From assembly GCF_011058215.1 (NCBI RefSeq), contig NZ_JAALFG010000001.1:1369001-1433000 (forward strand): a stretch of 64,000 bases of DNA. Reading direction: 5' to 3'. This DNA is from Devosia aurantiaca (GTDB lineage Bacteria > Pseudomonadota > Alphaproteobacteria > Rhizobiales > Devosiaceae). Position numbers and translations under genes: made by a program. Shown in pieces: positions 8,398-18,380 of the stretch (positions are counted from its first letter, which is position 1; each line of letters starts with the position of its first letter). The notes below the pieces were generated by a model, which ran no database searches, was not told the origin of the DNA, and saw nothing but the letters and a program-made list of their open reading frames with translations.

Positions 8398-9737
8398 GCC
8401 AGCTCCTCCGCGAGCGCGGTGGTCAGTGCCTCGATATCGAGGTCCGTGGTCAGTTCGGTTGCGGCGAGGACCAGGAGGTTCTCGACCTCCGCATCGCCTG
8501 GCAACAGCCGGCTGGCTGGGACGCCGGCAAGGATGCCGCGCCGGGCGAGGCGCTCGACGAGAGGGGCGGCGGGTTCGCTCACGCGAATGGTCAGCTCGTT
8601 GAAGAAGGTGTCGTTGAGAACCTCGACGCCGGTCACTGCGGTAAGCGCGTCAGCCAGCTTGATAGCGCTGGCGTGGTTGAGCCGCGCCAGGCGCACAAAG
8701 CCGGCTTCCCCCAGGAGCGCCATGTGGATCGAAAAAGCCAGCGCGCAGAGACCGGAATTGGTGCAGATGTTGGATGTCGCCTTTTCGCGACGGATATGCT
8801 GCTCGCGGGTCGAGAGCGTGAGAACGAAACCGCGATTGCCTTCGGCATCGACGGTTTCGCCGCAGAGCCGCCCCGGCATCTGCCGGATGAAGTCCTTGCG
8901 CGTGGCCATGAGGCCAAGATAGGGCCCGCCGAAGTTGAGGGCATTGCCGATGCTTTGCCCTTCGGCAACGACAATGTCGGCACCCAGGGCGCCCGGCGCT
9001 TCAAGGAGGCCCAGCGACACCACTTCGGTGATGACGACGATCAGGAGGGCGCCCTGCGCATGGGCGGCCTCTGCGGCACCTTTAAGGTCCCGCAGGTGCC
9101 CGTAAAAGTCTGGCGTCTGGATGACGATGGCCGCGGTCTTGTTATCCACTTGGCTCAGGATATCGCCCTGGCCTTCCGGCGAGGGAGAGAGGCAGACAAG
9201 GTCAGGGTCGTCCTTGAGGTAGGCTTTGACCACGTCGCGGTAATGGGGATGGAGACCGCCGGAAAGAACGACCTTGTTCTTCTTGGTGATGCGGCGCGCC
9301 ATCAGCACGGCTTCGGCCGTCGCGGTCGAGCCGTCGTAGAGCGAGGCATTGGCGACGTCCATGCCGGTGATCTTGGCGACCTGGGTCTGGAACTCGAATA
9401 GCATCTGCAGGGTGCCCTGCGAGATTTCCGGCTGGTAGGGCGTATAGGCGGTGAGCCATTCCGAACGCTGTATCAGGTGGTCAACGGTGGCCGGGACATG
9501 GTGACGATAAGCGCCGGCGCCCACGAAAAAGGGGCCATCGCCGGCCGCATGGTTCTTGGCGGCGAGGGCACGCATGTGGCGTTCGACCAGGAATTCCGGG
9601 CTGTGGGCCGGGAGGTCGAGGTCGAAACTGCGCAACGCGGATTTGGGAACGGCGCTGAACAGGGCGTCGATATCGGTGGCGCCGATAACGCCGAGCATTT
9701 CGGCGCGTTCGGCGGCGGAGTGGGGGAGATAGCGCAT
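8394..9737 (-). CDS. gcvPA: Glycine dehydrogenase (decarboxylating) subunit 1, P-protein alpha
   Basis: A 447-residue N-terminal-type half of the glycine cleavage P-protein, working as a heterotetramer with GcvPB. The opening MRYLPHSAAERAEML and the segments TAYTPYQPEISQG and DGSTATAEAVLMA are characteristic of the split (two-subunit) form. The frame is uninterrupted. It begins two bases upstream of the gcvH stop (intergenic space almost zero) and overlaps gcvPB by four bases. Many rhizobia carry a single long gcvP instead, so the split form is a useful taxonomic clue. Confidence 0.95.
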   Translation of the reverse strand: MRYLPHSAAERAEMLGVIGATDIDALFSAVPKSALRSFDLDLPAHSPEFLVERHMRALAAKNHAAGDGPFFVGAGAYRHHVPATVDHLIQRSEWLTAYTPYQPEISQGTLQMLFEFQTQVAKITGMDVANASLYDGSTATAEAVLMARRITKKNKVVLSGGLHPHYRDVVKAYLKDDPDLVCLSPSPEGQGDILSQVDNKTAAIVIQTPDFYGHLRDLKGAAEAAHAQGALLIVVITEVVSLGLLEAPGALGADIVVAEGQSIGNALNFGGPYLGLMATRKDFIRQMPGRLCGETVDAEGNRGFVLTLSTREQHIRREKATSNICTNSGLCALAFSIHMALLGEAGFVRLARLNHASAIKLADALTAVTGVEVLNDTFFNELTIRVSEPAAPLVERLARRGILAGVPASRLLPGDAEVENLLVLAATELTTDLDIEALTTALAEELA

Positions 9738-9739
9738 GG

Positions 9740-10105
9740 TTAGAGCGTCAGCTCCGCATAGCCATCGGCATCGAGCAGTTTCTCGATTTCGGAGGCTTCC
9801 GAAATCGCAATCTTGAACATCCAGCCCGTGTTTTCGGCGTCGGAATTCAGCGTTCCAGGCGCGTCGGTTAGCAGACTGTTAACCTCGACGACCTCTCCGG
9901 AGACCGGCGCATAGATCTCGGACGCAGCCTTGACCGACTCCACCACGGCAGCCTCGTCACCCTTCTTGAGAACGGTGCCGACGGCGGGCAATTCGACGAA
10001 GACGATGTCGCCCAATTGCTCCTGCGCGTAGTTGGTGATGCCGACGATGCCGGTTGAGCCTTCGATGCGGATATATTCGTGGTCTTGGGTGAACTTGGTG
10101 GTCAT
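9740..10105 (-). CDS. gcvH: Glycine cleavage system H protein
   Basis: A 121-residue lipoyl carrier of the glycine cleavage system. The lipoylation lysine is at about residue 59 in VESVKAASEIYAPVSG, the classic H-protein motif. It shuttles the aminomethyl group between P-, T- and L-proteins. ATG 10105 gives the normal N-terminus MTTKFTQDHEYIRIEGS. In this sequence the frame is also open upstream into gcvT because of a base loss there, which creates an artificial T-H fusion; the length and start of GcvH are normal when the true gcvT frame is used. Confidence 0.95.
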   Translation of the reverse strand: MTTKFTQDHEYIRIEGSTGIVGITNYAQEQLGDIVFVELPAVGTVLKKGDEAAVVESVKAASEIYAPVSGEVVEVNSLLTDAPGTLNSDAENTGWMFKIAISEASEIEKLLDADGYAELTL

Positions 10106-10112
10106 GGGAGCC

Positions 10113-11275
10113 TCAGAGCGATTTGCGGAAATAGCGGTGGGGAACGAAGGGGGTCGACGCGACCTCGGCCGGCTGGGCGCGGCCGCGGACAGAAACCTGA
10201 AGCTTGGTGCCGGGGGCGGTGAATGAAGGGGGACGAAGCCGAGGGCGATTGCCTTGCCCAGCGACGGCGCAAAGCCGCCGCTGGTGACGACGCCAACGGG
10301 CTGACCATTGCCATCGAGGATTTCGGCGCCTTCGCGCGCGGGCGCACCCTCCACCAGGAGGCCGACGCGCTTGCGGGAAAGCTGGCCCTCGCGTTCGGCA
10401 AGGATGCGCGTGGCGCCTGGAAAGTCGGCGGCCTCGGCGGCGGCGCTTGAAACGGCAAAGCCGAGGTCGGCTTCGATCGGGGAGATGGTTTCGTCGAGGT
10501 CATGGCCATAGAGCGGCAGACCGGCTTCGAGGCGAAGACTATCGCGGGCTCCAAGGCCGATGGGGCGAACGCGGGTATCGGCAAGAAGCGCGTCCCAGAG
10601 TTCGCTGGCGGCGCTGTTGTTGACCAGGATTTCAAAGCCATCCTCACCGGTATAGCCGGAGCGGGAGATGAGGAGTTCTTCTTGGCCCCAGGCGAATGCG
10701 CCGTGGGTCATGAAGCCGAGGTCTGCGGCTTGCGGCACAAGGGCGGAGAGGACGTTGACGGCTTCGGGACCTTGGAGGGCAAGGAGGGCATGGTCCTCGT
10801 CGGCACGGATCAGCCTCGCGCGCTCGCCCGCGGCCTGTTCGATGAGAGCGAAGTCGTGCTCCTTGGTGCCGGCATTGACCACAAGGTAGAGGCCGCCGGA
10901 TGTCGCCGGGGATCGAGCGACCATGAGGTCGTCGATGACGCCGCCGGTCTCGTTCAAGAGCAGGGTGTAACGGACTTGGCCGGGGCGGAGGCCGGCAATG
11001 TCGCCACAGATCAGCGGCTCGATGACTGCCGATAGGGTGGCGTGATCCGCATCGGTGTCACCGCTGGGATCGGCCAGCACAAGGAAGGCGGGACCCATAT
11101 GGCTGACGTCGAAGAGGCCCGCCTGTTCGCGCGTCCATTTATGCTCGGCCATGATGCCGGTGGGATATTGAACGGGCAGGGCATAGCCGCCGAACGGCAC
11201 CATGCGGCCAAGGGCGGCAACATGTCGTTCAAAGAGCGGGGTCTGCTTGAGATTGTCGGCGCTATTATCGGCCAT
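10113..11275 (-). CDS. gcvT: Glycine cleavage system aminomethyltransferase, T protein (frame break near 10230)
   Basis: About 387 residues. Transfers the methylene carbon from aminomethylated GcvH to tetrahydrofolate, giving 5,10-methylene-THF and ammonia. Family landmarks are GLFDVSHMG, ISRSGYTGEDGFEI and GLGARDSLRLEAGLPLYGHD. ATG 11275 is the first start after the riboswitch (MADNSADNLKQTPLFERHVA). At 10228-10232 a run of five G on plus (C on minus) should be six: with it the protein ends normally as PSFTAPGTKLQVSVRGR ... HRYFRKSL and stops at 10113-10115, eight bases before gcvH. Without it the frame runs on into gcvH. First gene of the operon. Confidence 0.93.
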
Positions 11276-11332
11276 GAGCAACTCGGGGTTCGGGTGACAC
11301 GACAAGATCCCGCGATGAAGCGGAATGTTCGT

Positions 11333-11512
11333 GCCCCCTCTGTCCTTGCCCTGAGAGATTTCCCAGCTGAGCGCCGGTTGCTCCTTCGGAGAGGCCCGAA
11401 AGCCTGCTTTCCAGAGTGTTTGACCCGACTGCGGTCCGTTTGCCTGAGAGTTTCCGGGGCGGTTGCTCCTTCGGCGCTGGCGCTGATGGCCAGTCTCTCC
11501 CGCAGTCGAGGG
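11333..11512 (-). promoter_or_regulatory. Tandem glycine riboswitch in the gcvT leader
   Basis: Two glycine aptamers in series in the leader of gcvT. Aptamer 1 (11507 to 11427, read on minus) is closed by a perfect 8-bp P1 stem GACTGCGG/CCGCAGTC. It contains GGAGAGACTGG, CCGAAGGAGCAA and ACTCTCAGGCA, the conserved glycine-aptamer core. Aptamer 2 (about 11416 to 11338) has a CTCTG/CAGAG P1, the same CCGAAGGAGCAA and TCTCTCAGGGCAAGGACAGAGG. A short linker of about 10 bases separates them. Downstream are about 60 bases to the gcvT start with no clear poly-U terminator, so control may act on translation. Tandem glycine sensors typically switch on glycine cleavage genes when glycine is high. Confidence 0.93.
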
Positions 11513-11671
11513 GACCATGCGGGAGATTTGGAGCGGGGTCAATCCTTATGCAGGGGTCGCTAACAGCCTTTGATTTGAGCAGGGTGGGGGCGCCCTTACC
11601 TCAGCTTGCTAGGGCCTATCGGCCCAGCGACGATCGACGAAGTGGGGCAATGCACACATGTAGAAGGCGCG

Positions 11672-11832
11672 ACCCCACCCCACCCTCGTTCCCTCCCCCT
11701 CAAGGCGAGGGAGGCGATGAACAATCCCATCGCGCGTGTCTGCTGACCGGTGCATCGAGGGGAGGGGGATAAACACTGACCTCGGGCATGCGCTTCCCTC
11801 CCCTTGAGGGGGAGGGATCGAGGGTGGGGTGG
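11672..11832. repeat. Palindromic intergenic element, family A, copy 1
   Basis: Two inverted arms of about 41 bases (11672-11713 and 11791-11832) match almost perfectly as reverse complements. Each carries the pattern ACCCCACCCTCG, CCCTCCCC, TCAAGG(C/G)GAGGGAG. The centre of about 77 bases includes a further partial copy of the core (ATCGAGGGGAGGGGG, 11754-11768). Related elements are at 18381-18514 and 63481-63619. There is no open frame, so it is non-autonomous. Confidence 0.8.
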
Positions 11833-11848
11833 TTTAGGGAGTGGAGGC

Positions 11849-11913
11849 TTGCGTGCCACGCCCTCGTCCTTCGAGGCTGCGCTGCGCTTCGCATCTCAGG
11901 ATGAGGGCTACTG
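11849..11913. repeat. Single arm of palindromic element family B
   Basis: The stretch GTGCCACGCCCTCGTCC ... CTCAGGATGAGGGCTACTG matches the right arm of the element at 25124-25245 over about 60 bases. Here only one arm is present. It can fold by itself, since CCCTCGTCCTTCGAGG and CTCAGGATGAGGG are partly self-complementary. Confidence 0.75.
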
Positions 11914-11930
11914 GTCGATGGGTTCGATGC

Positions 11931-11962
11931 AAAGAAAAAGGCGGGCACTGCTGCCCGCCTTT
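11931..11962 (-). terminator. Intrinsic terminator of the F0 ATP synthase operon
   Basis: Read on minus: stem GGCGGGCAG / CTGCCCGCC-type hairpin (11940-11959) followed by TTTTTCTTT. It begins about 20 bases after the atpF stop codon. Confidence 0.88.
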
Positions 11963-11984
11963 AGAGATCAAAACACAGAGCCGT

Positions 11985-12479
11985 TTAGTTCAGGCGATTG
12001 CCGACATCGGCGATAGCGGCGTCGACGACGCGGTTGCCGTTGCGGTTCATCTCGTCGGACAGGACGGTGCGGGCGGCCTCGATGGCGAGGTCGGCGGAGC
12101 GGGCGCGAACTTCGGCGATGGCCTGGGCTTCGGCCTGGGCGATCTTGTCTTCCACGGCCTTGGTGCGGCGGGTGACGAGATCGGCCAGCGAGGCCTGAGC
12201 TTCAGCGGTGAGACGGGAGGCCTCTTCGCGGGCAGCGGCGACGATGCCTTCGGCTTCCTTCTCGGCCGACAGACGCTTTTGTTCGTATTCGACCAGCAGG
12301 GCCGCCGCTTCCGAGCGCAGGCGCTTGGCTTCGGCGATATCGTCCTCGATCTGGCGGATGCGGCCATCGAGCATCTTGCCGATAATGCGCGGCACGCCGA
12401 AGGCGACCATCATGCCGAGGAAGATGACCAGGGCAACGGTGGCAAAGAAGCTGTTATCCAACCATTCTGGCATAACCAT
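11985..12479 (-). CDS. atpF: F0F1 ATP synthase subunit b
   Basis: A 164-residue peripheral-stalk subunit linking F0 to F1. It has one N-terminal membrane helix (about 9-30, SFFATVALVIFLGMMVAFGV) and then a long alanine- and charge-rich helix (about 35-150) that dimerises with b'. The start at 12479 overlaps the b' stop as TAATG, which argues for coupled re-initiation; a second ATG at 12473 (MPEW) has better spacing from the AAAGGA box, so either may be used. Last gene of atpI-B-E-F'-F. F1 genes are absent nearby, as is usual in alphaproteobacteria. Confidence 0.93.
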   Translation of the reverse strand: MVMPEWLDNSFFATVALVIFLGMMVAFGVPRIIGKMLDGRIRQIEDDIAEAKRLRSEAAALLVEYEQKRLSAEKEAEGIVAAAREEASRLTAEAQASLADLVTRRTKAVEDKIAQAEAQAIAEVRARSADLAIEAARTVLSDEMNRNGNRVVDAAIADVGNRLN

Positions 12480-13125
12480 TATCCTTTCACCTTCGCTACG
12501 GCCGCGCGAACGCTCTCGGGCGAGACTTCGCCGACGAGCTGGGCGACCACGGCCTGGGCCGTTTCCGCCGCGATCTCGTCCACATGGGTAAGGGCTTCCG
12601 CCTTGGTCCCGGCAATGCGGGCTTCGGCAGCGCTGACCTTGCTGGCAAGATCGGTTTCAGCCGCAGCGCGCTTGGCGGCGAGATCCGCATTGATGGCTTC
12701 GCGGGTCTGGGTGGCGATCGCCTGAGCATTGCTCTTGGCGGCAGCCAGCGCCGACTCATAGGAAGCGATCGCCGCATCGGTCTTGGCGCGATCGGCATCG
12801 GCCGCGGCCAGATCGGCATCGATCAGGGCCTTGCGGTTTTCGAGGATCCCCCGAGACGCGGCAGCGCCACCCGGCTCATCACTACATAAAGCGCGCCAAA
12901 GGTAATGGCGAGCCAGAGCAGCTGGCTGGGGAACGTCGCCGGATCGAAGGGCGGGAACACGCCATGCGACTCGTCGGCATGAACTTCTGCGGTCGAATGG
13001 GTATCGGCCGTGGGATCATGGCCCGTTGCGCCGGGAACCGGCTCGCCATGGGAGGCGTCAACCGCCTGATCGAGGTTCTGCTCGGTCGGCGTTTCCGCTT
13101 CCTGAGCGAAGACTTGCGTTACCAT
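12479..13125 (-). CDS. atpF': F0F1 ATP synthase subunit b' (frame break at 12848-12852)
   Basis: About 215 residues; second stalk subunit, typical of photosynthetic and other alphaproteobacteria. A signal-like start (MVTQVFAQ) and a His/Glu/Asp-rich linker (about 9-58) precede the membrane helix at PSQLLWLAITFGALYVVMS, followed by the long stalk helix. The run of five C on plus at 12848-12852 must be six for the frame to go from SRVALPRLGG to ILENRKALIDADLAAA and on to AKVKG and TAA 12481. As printed, the frame ends in KTARP soon after the membrane helix. Since the complex needs both stalk chains, a sequence error is the simplest reading. Confidence 0.9.
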
Positions 13126-13228
13126 CTGGTCGAGGTCCCGTTAAATGCAGTTCATCCGACCAGGGCGGTCGGAGGAAGAAGCGCAGCCGGACGAGAGCCC
13201 GGCCGCGGGATCGGCGTCGGTCGCGAAA

Positions 13229-13456
13229 TTAGGCGACGAACAGCAGGATCAGGGCAACCAGGAACGAGAAGATGCCCAGAGCTTCGGTCACGGCGAAACC
13301 GAAAATCAGGTTACCGAACTGGCTCGGAGCAGCCGACGGGTTGCGCAGGGCACCCGACAGGAAGTTGCCGAAAATGTTGGCCACGCCAATGGCGGCGCCA
13401 GCCATACCGAAACAAGCAATACCGGCACCGATGAACTTTGCGGCTTCAGCTTCCAT
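13229..13456 (-). CDS. atpE: F0F1 ATP synthase subunit c
   Basis: A 75-residue hairpin of two membrane helices that forms the proton-driven rotor ring. Helix 1 spans about 8-30 ([17 protein letters not shown]), the polar loop is RNPSA at 38-42, and helix 2 carries the proton-binding glutamate at 58 in [12 protein letters not shown]. The length is standard for the family. A 57-base gap separates it from atpB, and a 103-base gap from atpF'; the latter may hold extra translation signals for the high c-subunit copy number. Confidence 0.96.
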   Translation of the reverse strand: MEAEAAKFIGAGIACFGMAGAAIGVANIFGNFLSGALRNPSAAPSQFGNLIFGFAVTEALGIFSFLVALILLFVA

Positions 13457-13513
13457 TTTGTAGTCCTTTCAAGCGACTTGGGTTTCCGGCGGGCCACCCG
13501 CCGGGAATGGGGA

Positions 13514-14293
13514 TTAGTGGGACGGGTGGATCGCGTCGTTGAGATACATGCAGGTCAGGAGCGCGAAGACGTAAGCCTGAATTGCACCGACGAGAAACTC
13601 GAGACCGGTCAGGGCGATGGCCATCAGCATGGGCAGGATGGCAGCGCCCCAGCCCAGGGCACCAAGGCCACCGATCATCATCACGGCAAAGCCGGTGAAG
13701 ACCTTGAGCGTGATATGGCCGGCAAGGATATTGCCGAACAAACGGACCGAAAGGCTGATCGGACGCGAGAGGAAGGAAATGACCTCGATCGGCGCCACGA
13801 TGGGAAGGATGTAGCCGGGCACGCCCGACGGCACGAAGAGCTTGAGGAATTTCGGCCCGTTCTTGACGAAGCCGTAGACGATGACGGTGAGGAACACGAG
13901 CATCGACAGCGCGAAGGTGACGATGATGTGGCTGGTGACCGTGAAGAAGTAGGGCACCATGCCCCACATATTGGCCACGAAGATGAAGGTGAAGAGCGAA
14001 AAGACCAGCGGGAAGAACTTCATGCCGGCGGTGCCGGCGGCGCTTCGGATCATGCCCGCCACGAATTCATATAAGAGCTCGGCGGAAAGCTGGAGCCGGC
14101 TCGGCACGAGCTTGGAGCCCGAGGTGGCGAACAGCATGAAGCCGACGATCGCGGCAACGGTCAGCACCATGAACAGCGAGGAATTGGTGAAGGCGAGGGT
14201 TGTACCGGTGCCTTCGGCTGCATCACCGCCAACGGTGAAGAGCTTGAAGATGTCATAGATGACAAACTGGTGGATCGGGTCAGTACCGGCCAT
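13514..14293 (-). CDS. atpB: F0F1 ATP synthase subunit a
   Basis: A 259-residue membrane stator subunit that, with the c ring, makes the two proton half-channels. The essential arginine is in [15 protein letters not shown], and the last helices read [19 protein letters not shown] and [11 protein letters not shown]. The N-terminal segment [14 protein letters not shown] is typical of rhizobial subunit a. It follows atpI after about 20 bases in the same transcript. Intact. Confidence 0.96.
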   Translation of the reverse strand: MAGTDPIHQFVIYDIFKLFTVGGDAAEGTGTTLAFTNSSLFMVLTVAAIVGFMLFATSGSKLVPSRLQLSAELLYEFVAGMIRSAAGTAGMKFFPLVFSLFTFIFVANMWGMVPYFFTVTSHIIVTFALSMLVFLTVIVYGFVKNGPKFLKLFVPSGVPGYILPIVAPIEVISFLSRPISLSVRLFGNILAGHITLKVFTGFAVMMIGGLGALGWGAAILPMLMAIALTGLEFLVGAIQAYVFALLTCMYLNDAIHPSH

Positions 14294-14314
14294 GAAGCCC
14301 TCTATTCGCCATCA

Positions 14315-14707
14315 CTATACGTTCCGCTCTTCGTCGTCCGCGTCGGGTCCAAGATCGGACCCCGGCGGGGCAGGCGATGCGGCATTCATTTCCGCCACCA
14401 CTCGGATGACGTTCAGGATTCCAGCGGCAAAGCCCATCAGCAACAAGATGAGCAAGCCCCAGGGGCTGGTCCCCAGGCCAAGATCGATGAGATAGCCGAT
14501 GCCGGCACCCACCAGAACCGCGGAGATGAACTCGGTACCGATGCGCAAGCCGCGCGCCATACCGCTCATTTCCGGAGAAGCATCCCGGGTGGCTCTGTTG
14601 TCCTCCTGGATACGCTCCCGCTTGGCAGAGGCGATGCGCGATGCAAGATCGCTCGTCGCCCCCTTGGCGCTGTCCGGTCGGCCCTGGTCACCCGGCGGTG
14701 TTGTCAT
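14315..14707 (-). CDS. atpI: AtpI family F0 assembly protein
   Basis: A 130-residue small membrane protein heading the F0 cluster. A charged, probably cytoplasmic N-terminal stretch of about 50 residues precedes two membrane helices: GTEFISAVLVGAGIGYLIDL and PWGLLILLLMGFAAGILNVI, with the AtpI-type GYLID and GAAxG/AAGILN features. AtpI helps c-ring assembly and is usually dispensable. It is the first gene after the promoter at 14770-14798. Confidence 0.92.
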   Translation of the reverse strand: MTTPPGDQGRPDSAKGATSDLASRIASAKRERIQEDNRATRDASPEMSGMARGLRIGTEFISAVLVGAGIGYLIDLGLGTSPWGLLILLLMGFAAGILNVIRVVAEMNAASPAPPGSDLGPDADDEERNV

Positions 14708-14769
14708 CCGCAGCTTCCTCGTGGCCGGCCATTTCCCGGGCTTTCCGGGACGCCTTTTAAGTCGCGCGC

Positions 14770-14798
14770 AACATAGTGGTGGGGGTTTTCGGTGTCAA
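14770..14798 (-). promoter_or_regulatory. Sigma-70-type promoter of the atpI-B-E-F'-F operon
   Basis: On minus, -35 TTGACA (14798-14793) and -10 TATGTT (14775-14770) are separated by exactly 17 bases. The -35 box is a perfect match. About 60 bases lie between the -10 box and the atpI start. Confidence 0.75.
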
Positions 14799-14919
14799 GG
14801 CGAGCTGTGGCGCCGTAAGGTGCTGTTTTATATAATGTTTTCGTCGCGGTGCAGGGGTGCGGCATGCTGTCCACACTTTGATCGTGGCGCAGTCGTGGCG
14901 AGCCTGGGGGATTCTGTCG

Positions 14920-17900
14920 CTAGACGGCCTCGCGAAAACTCTCGGCGGTGGTGAGATCGACCGACACGAGCTGCGAAACGCCGCGCTCGGCCATGGTGAC
15001 GCCGAAGAGGCGATCCATGCGGGCCATGGTGATGGGATTGTGGGTGATGACCATGAAGCGCGTGTCGGTGCGCTGGCGCATTGAGTCGAGGAGGTTGCAG
15101 AAACGTTCGACATTGGCGTCGTCGAGCGGGGCGTCGACTTCGTCGAGGACGCAAATGGGCGCTGGATTGGTGAGGAAGACGGCAAAGATCAGCGACATGG
15201 CCGTGAGCGCCTGCTCGCCTCCCGAGAGCAGCGTCATGGTCTGCGGCTTCTTGCCGGGCGGGCGGGCGATGATTTCAAGGCCCGCTTCTAGCGGGTCATC
15301 GCTTTCGACAAAGCTCAGTTCCGCCGTGCCGCCACCAAAGAGAGTGGTGAAGAGCTCCTGGAAGAAGGTGTTGACCCGCCCAAATGCCTCGTTGAGGCGG
15401 GCGCGGCCTTCGCGGTTTAGCTGGCCGATGGCGCTGCGGAGCTTGGCGATGGCATCGATGATGTCGTCTCGGTCGGCGATCATGGTGTCGAGTTTTTGCT
15501 GAACTTCGACGGCTTCCTGTTCGGCGGAAAGATTGACGCCGCCCAGGCGCTCGCGCTCGGATTTAAGACGCTCCAGCTTTTGTTCGGTCGCATGTTCATT
15601 GGGCAGCGCTTCTTCGGGCCGGATGCCGGAGGCTTCGAGCGTCCTGGCAGCCGGGATGCCGAGGGACTCTTCGATTTGCCGTTCGATCTGCTGTCGCTGG
15701 GCGATCGAGCCTTTGACGCGTTCTTCGATGCGGGTGAGCTCGATGCGTACGGCATTGAGCGCGTCACCGGCCAATTTCAGCGCACGATCGGCATCGCGCC
15801 AGGTGGTCTGTGCGGCACTAAGGCGGTCTCCGGCCGTCTGGTGGTCGGCGCGGGCAATGTCGATTTGCTCGTCGAGCTGGGCTTGGCGGGACGAAAAACC
15901 CTCCGGAGACGCGACGAGGCTTTCAAGCTGCGCCTCAACTTCCGACGTGCGCTGGTCGAGGGTTGCGAGCTGGGCCCGCGCGCCCGCGCTGCGCCTTTGC
16001 CAGGACTGGGTGTCGCGGGCGAGCTGATCGAGGCGAGCTGCGCGCATGGTTGCGGCAGAGTCGATCGTGCTGAGACGAAGACGGGCCTGGTCGGCCCGCT
16101 CGCGGAGTGTGGCGAGCTGCGATTGACGTGTCGTCACTTCAGCGGAGAGGCCTGCTTCGTCGGCGGTTTCGGCGAGGAACTGGCGGGCGGCGTTGAGCGC
16201 CGCTTCGGCTTCGCGCAGCGAGGTGGTGAGACGGGACTGGGCTTCGTCGAGGCCGGCGCGGCGGGTGGCGAGGTCGCCCAGCGCGCGCTGGGCCTTGTCG
16301 AGATCGGCTTGCGCAAGGCCGATCGCGTGTTGGGCACGGCGCCACTCTTCTCGGAGGGAGCGTTCGGCCTGGCGGGCGGCTTCGAGGGTTGAGGCGAGAG
16401 CGTCGACATCGCGGCGCCAGCCATTGCGTTCGCCTTTGGCCTGGAGGATTTCCTCGTCCAGTTCGGCAAGGCGATTGCGCTGCGCCAGGCGCTGTGCCGC
16501 AGCACTGGGTGCGTCGGCAGCGGCAACGAAGCCGTCCCAGCGCCAAAGCGCGCCGTCGAGGGTGACGAGCCGCTGACCGGGACGCAGCGCCCGCATCAAG
16601 GCCGGTCCGTCGGCCGCATCGATCAAGCCGACCTGGTCGAGGCGGCGCTTGAGCAGGGCGCTGCCGCTGACATAGCGGGAAAGCGGCTCTGCCGCCTGCG
16701 GCAAAGCGGGGTCGTCGCGACCGTCGAGGGCCGCGGACCAATGGACCGGTGCGCCGGCGTCGCCGCTGGCTTCGAGGTCATCACCCAAAGCCGCGCCGAG
16801 GGCCGTCTCATAGCCGGGGAAACTTTGAGTTCATCGACCACGGCGGGGAACAGGGTCCCGCCGGTCGAGAGCATCTTGGCAAGCGTCGATGCCTCGGCTT
16901 CGAGGCGTGCGACCAGGGCATCGAGTTGGGCGAGACGCGGGCGGGCGGCGTCGAGCTTGGCCTGGGCCGCGGTGGCTTGCTCTTCGGCTTGGAGGGCCTC
17001 GGTTTCGGCATCGGCCATGGTGGCCTGCGCCGCATCGAGTGCAGCGCGGCGCTGGGTGACGGTTTCGTCAGCTTCAGGGTTGCGAGTACGCGGGCAATGT
17101 CGCGATCGACTTCTGCAAGCTGGGCGGCGGTGCGGCCGTGGCGGGCCGTGGCATCCTGCAGGTTGCGCTGCGCCTGGCTGCGGCGCGCCCGGTTCTGGGC
17201 AAGCGCGTCCGCGGCGGTGCGCAACGCCGTCTCGGCTTCGGCAACGAGGGCTTGAGCGGCCTGGGCTTCGCCGCGAGCTTTTTCCTGGTCGGCCTTTGAA
17301 GCGGCTTGCTCGGCGGCGAGCCGATCCTGCTCTTCCTTATAAGAGGCGAGCGTGGTCTCGCTTTCGGCGACAAGCTCGCGCTCGCGCGCACCGTCGCCGG
17401 CAATCTGGCGCAAGCGGTTTTCGAGTTCGGCGCGACGCTGGGCGAGGCGCCGCGTTTCTTCGGCGAGCTGCTCGGCAAGGATCGTATAGCGCTGCAGCAC
17501 GGCGCCCGTGACGGCCTCGCGCTCCCGCAACGGAGCAAGCGCGGCCTCTGCAATCTCGGCATGGCGCTGCGCGGTGAGCTGGGCGTGGTTGGCGTCGGCG
17601 AGCTGGCGGATCAGGACGGACTGCGCGGCTTCGTTTTCTTTTTCGGCGACGCGGGTGGCGACCCAGCGGATGTGAAACAAGGTGGCTTCCGCGCGGCGGA
17701 TGTCGCCGGATAAAGCACGGTAGCGAGTGGCAAGGCGTGCCTGGCGCTTGAGCTGTTCGAGCTGGGTTTGAACCTGGGCAATGATGTCGTCGACGCGCTC
17801 GAGATTGCTTTCGGCAGCGCGAAGGCGCAATTCGGCCTCGTGGCGGCGGGAATGAAGCCCCGAAATGCCGGCGGCTTCTTCGAGCAGGGCACGGCGCGCG

Positions 17901-18373
17901 GTAGGCTTGGCGGCAATCAGCTCGCCGATCTGGCCCTGCCGTACCATGGCGGGCGAATGCGCGCCGGTCGAGGCATCGGCGAACAGCAATTGCACATCGC
18001 GGGCGCGGACCTCGCGGCCGTTGACGCGGTAGACCGAGCCGGCCTCGCGCTCGATGCGGCGGGTGACTTCCAAAATGTCGGCACTGTTGAGCGCTGCCGG
18101 GGCCGTGCGGTCGGCATTATCGAGAACGAGGGTGACTTCGGCGGTATTGCGGGCCGGCCGATTGCCGGAGCCGGAAAAGATGACGTCATCCATGCCCGAG
18201 GCGCGCATGGCCTTGTATGAGCTTTCGCCCATGACCCAGCGCATGGCTTCGACAAGATTGGATTTGCCGCAGCCATTCGGGCCGACAATGCCGGTAAGGC
18301 CCGGCTCCATGACGAGCACGGTTTCGTCGGAGAAAGATTTGAAGCCGTGGAGGCGGAGGCGGAAGAATTTCAC
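14920..18373 (-). CDS. smc: Chromosome segregation protein SMC (frame breaks near 17076 and 16815)
   Basis: About 1,150 residues; the ATPase that compacts and helps separate sister chromosomes with ScpA/B. Walker A GPNGCGKSN lies at 32-40. Two coiled-coil arms flank a hinge near residues 500-640 (RYVSGSALLKRRL, GQRLVTLDG). The C-terminal head has LSGGEQALTAMSL and Walker B CVLDEVDAPLDD. Two single-base losses break the frame: near 17075-17076 (ATL to EADETVTQRRAA) and at 16814-16815 (DELKVSP to GYETALGA). Each is repaired by one base, giving a normal-length SMC. It follows the dsbA-like gene; a palindromic element lies between them. Confidence 0.95.
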
Positions 18374-18380
18374 TTTCTAT

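Larger units (their letters stand above)
11276..11984. other. 709-base gap without a protein gene
   Basis: This space between gcvT and atpF holds the glycine riboswitch (11333-11512), the presumed gcv promoter region (about 11520-11600, no confident boxes), a palindromic element (11672-11832), half of a second element type (11849-11913) and the atp terminator (11931-11962). I see no coding region. Confidence 0.8.

Noticed and set aside
7828..9401. Long plus-strand frames across gcvPB and gcvPA
   Set aside because: They are antisense to the conserved P-protein genes and show no domains.
9740..11542. A gcvT-gcvH fusion protein
   Set aside because: It arises only because one base is missing at 10228-10232; both proteins have normal ends and starts in the repaired frames.
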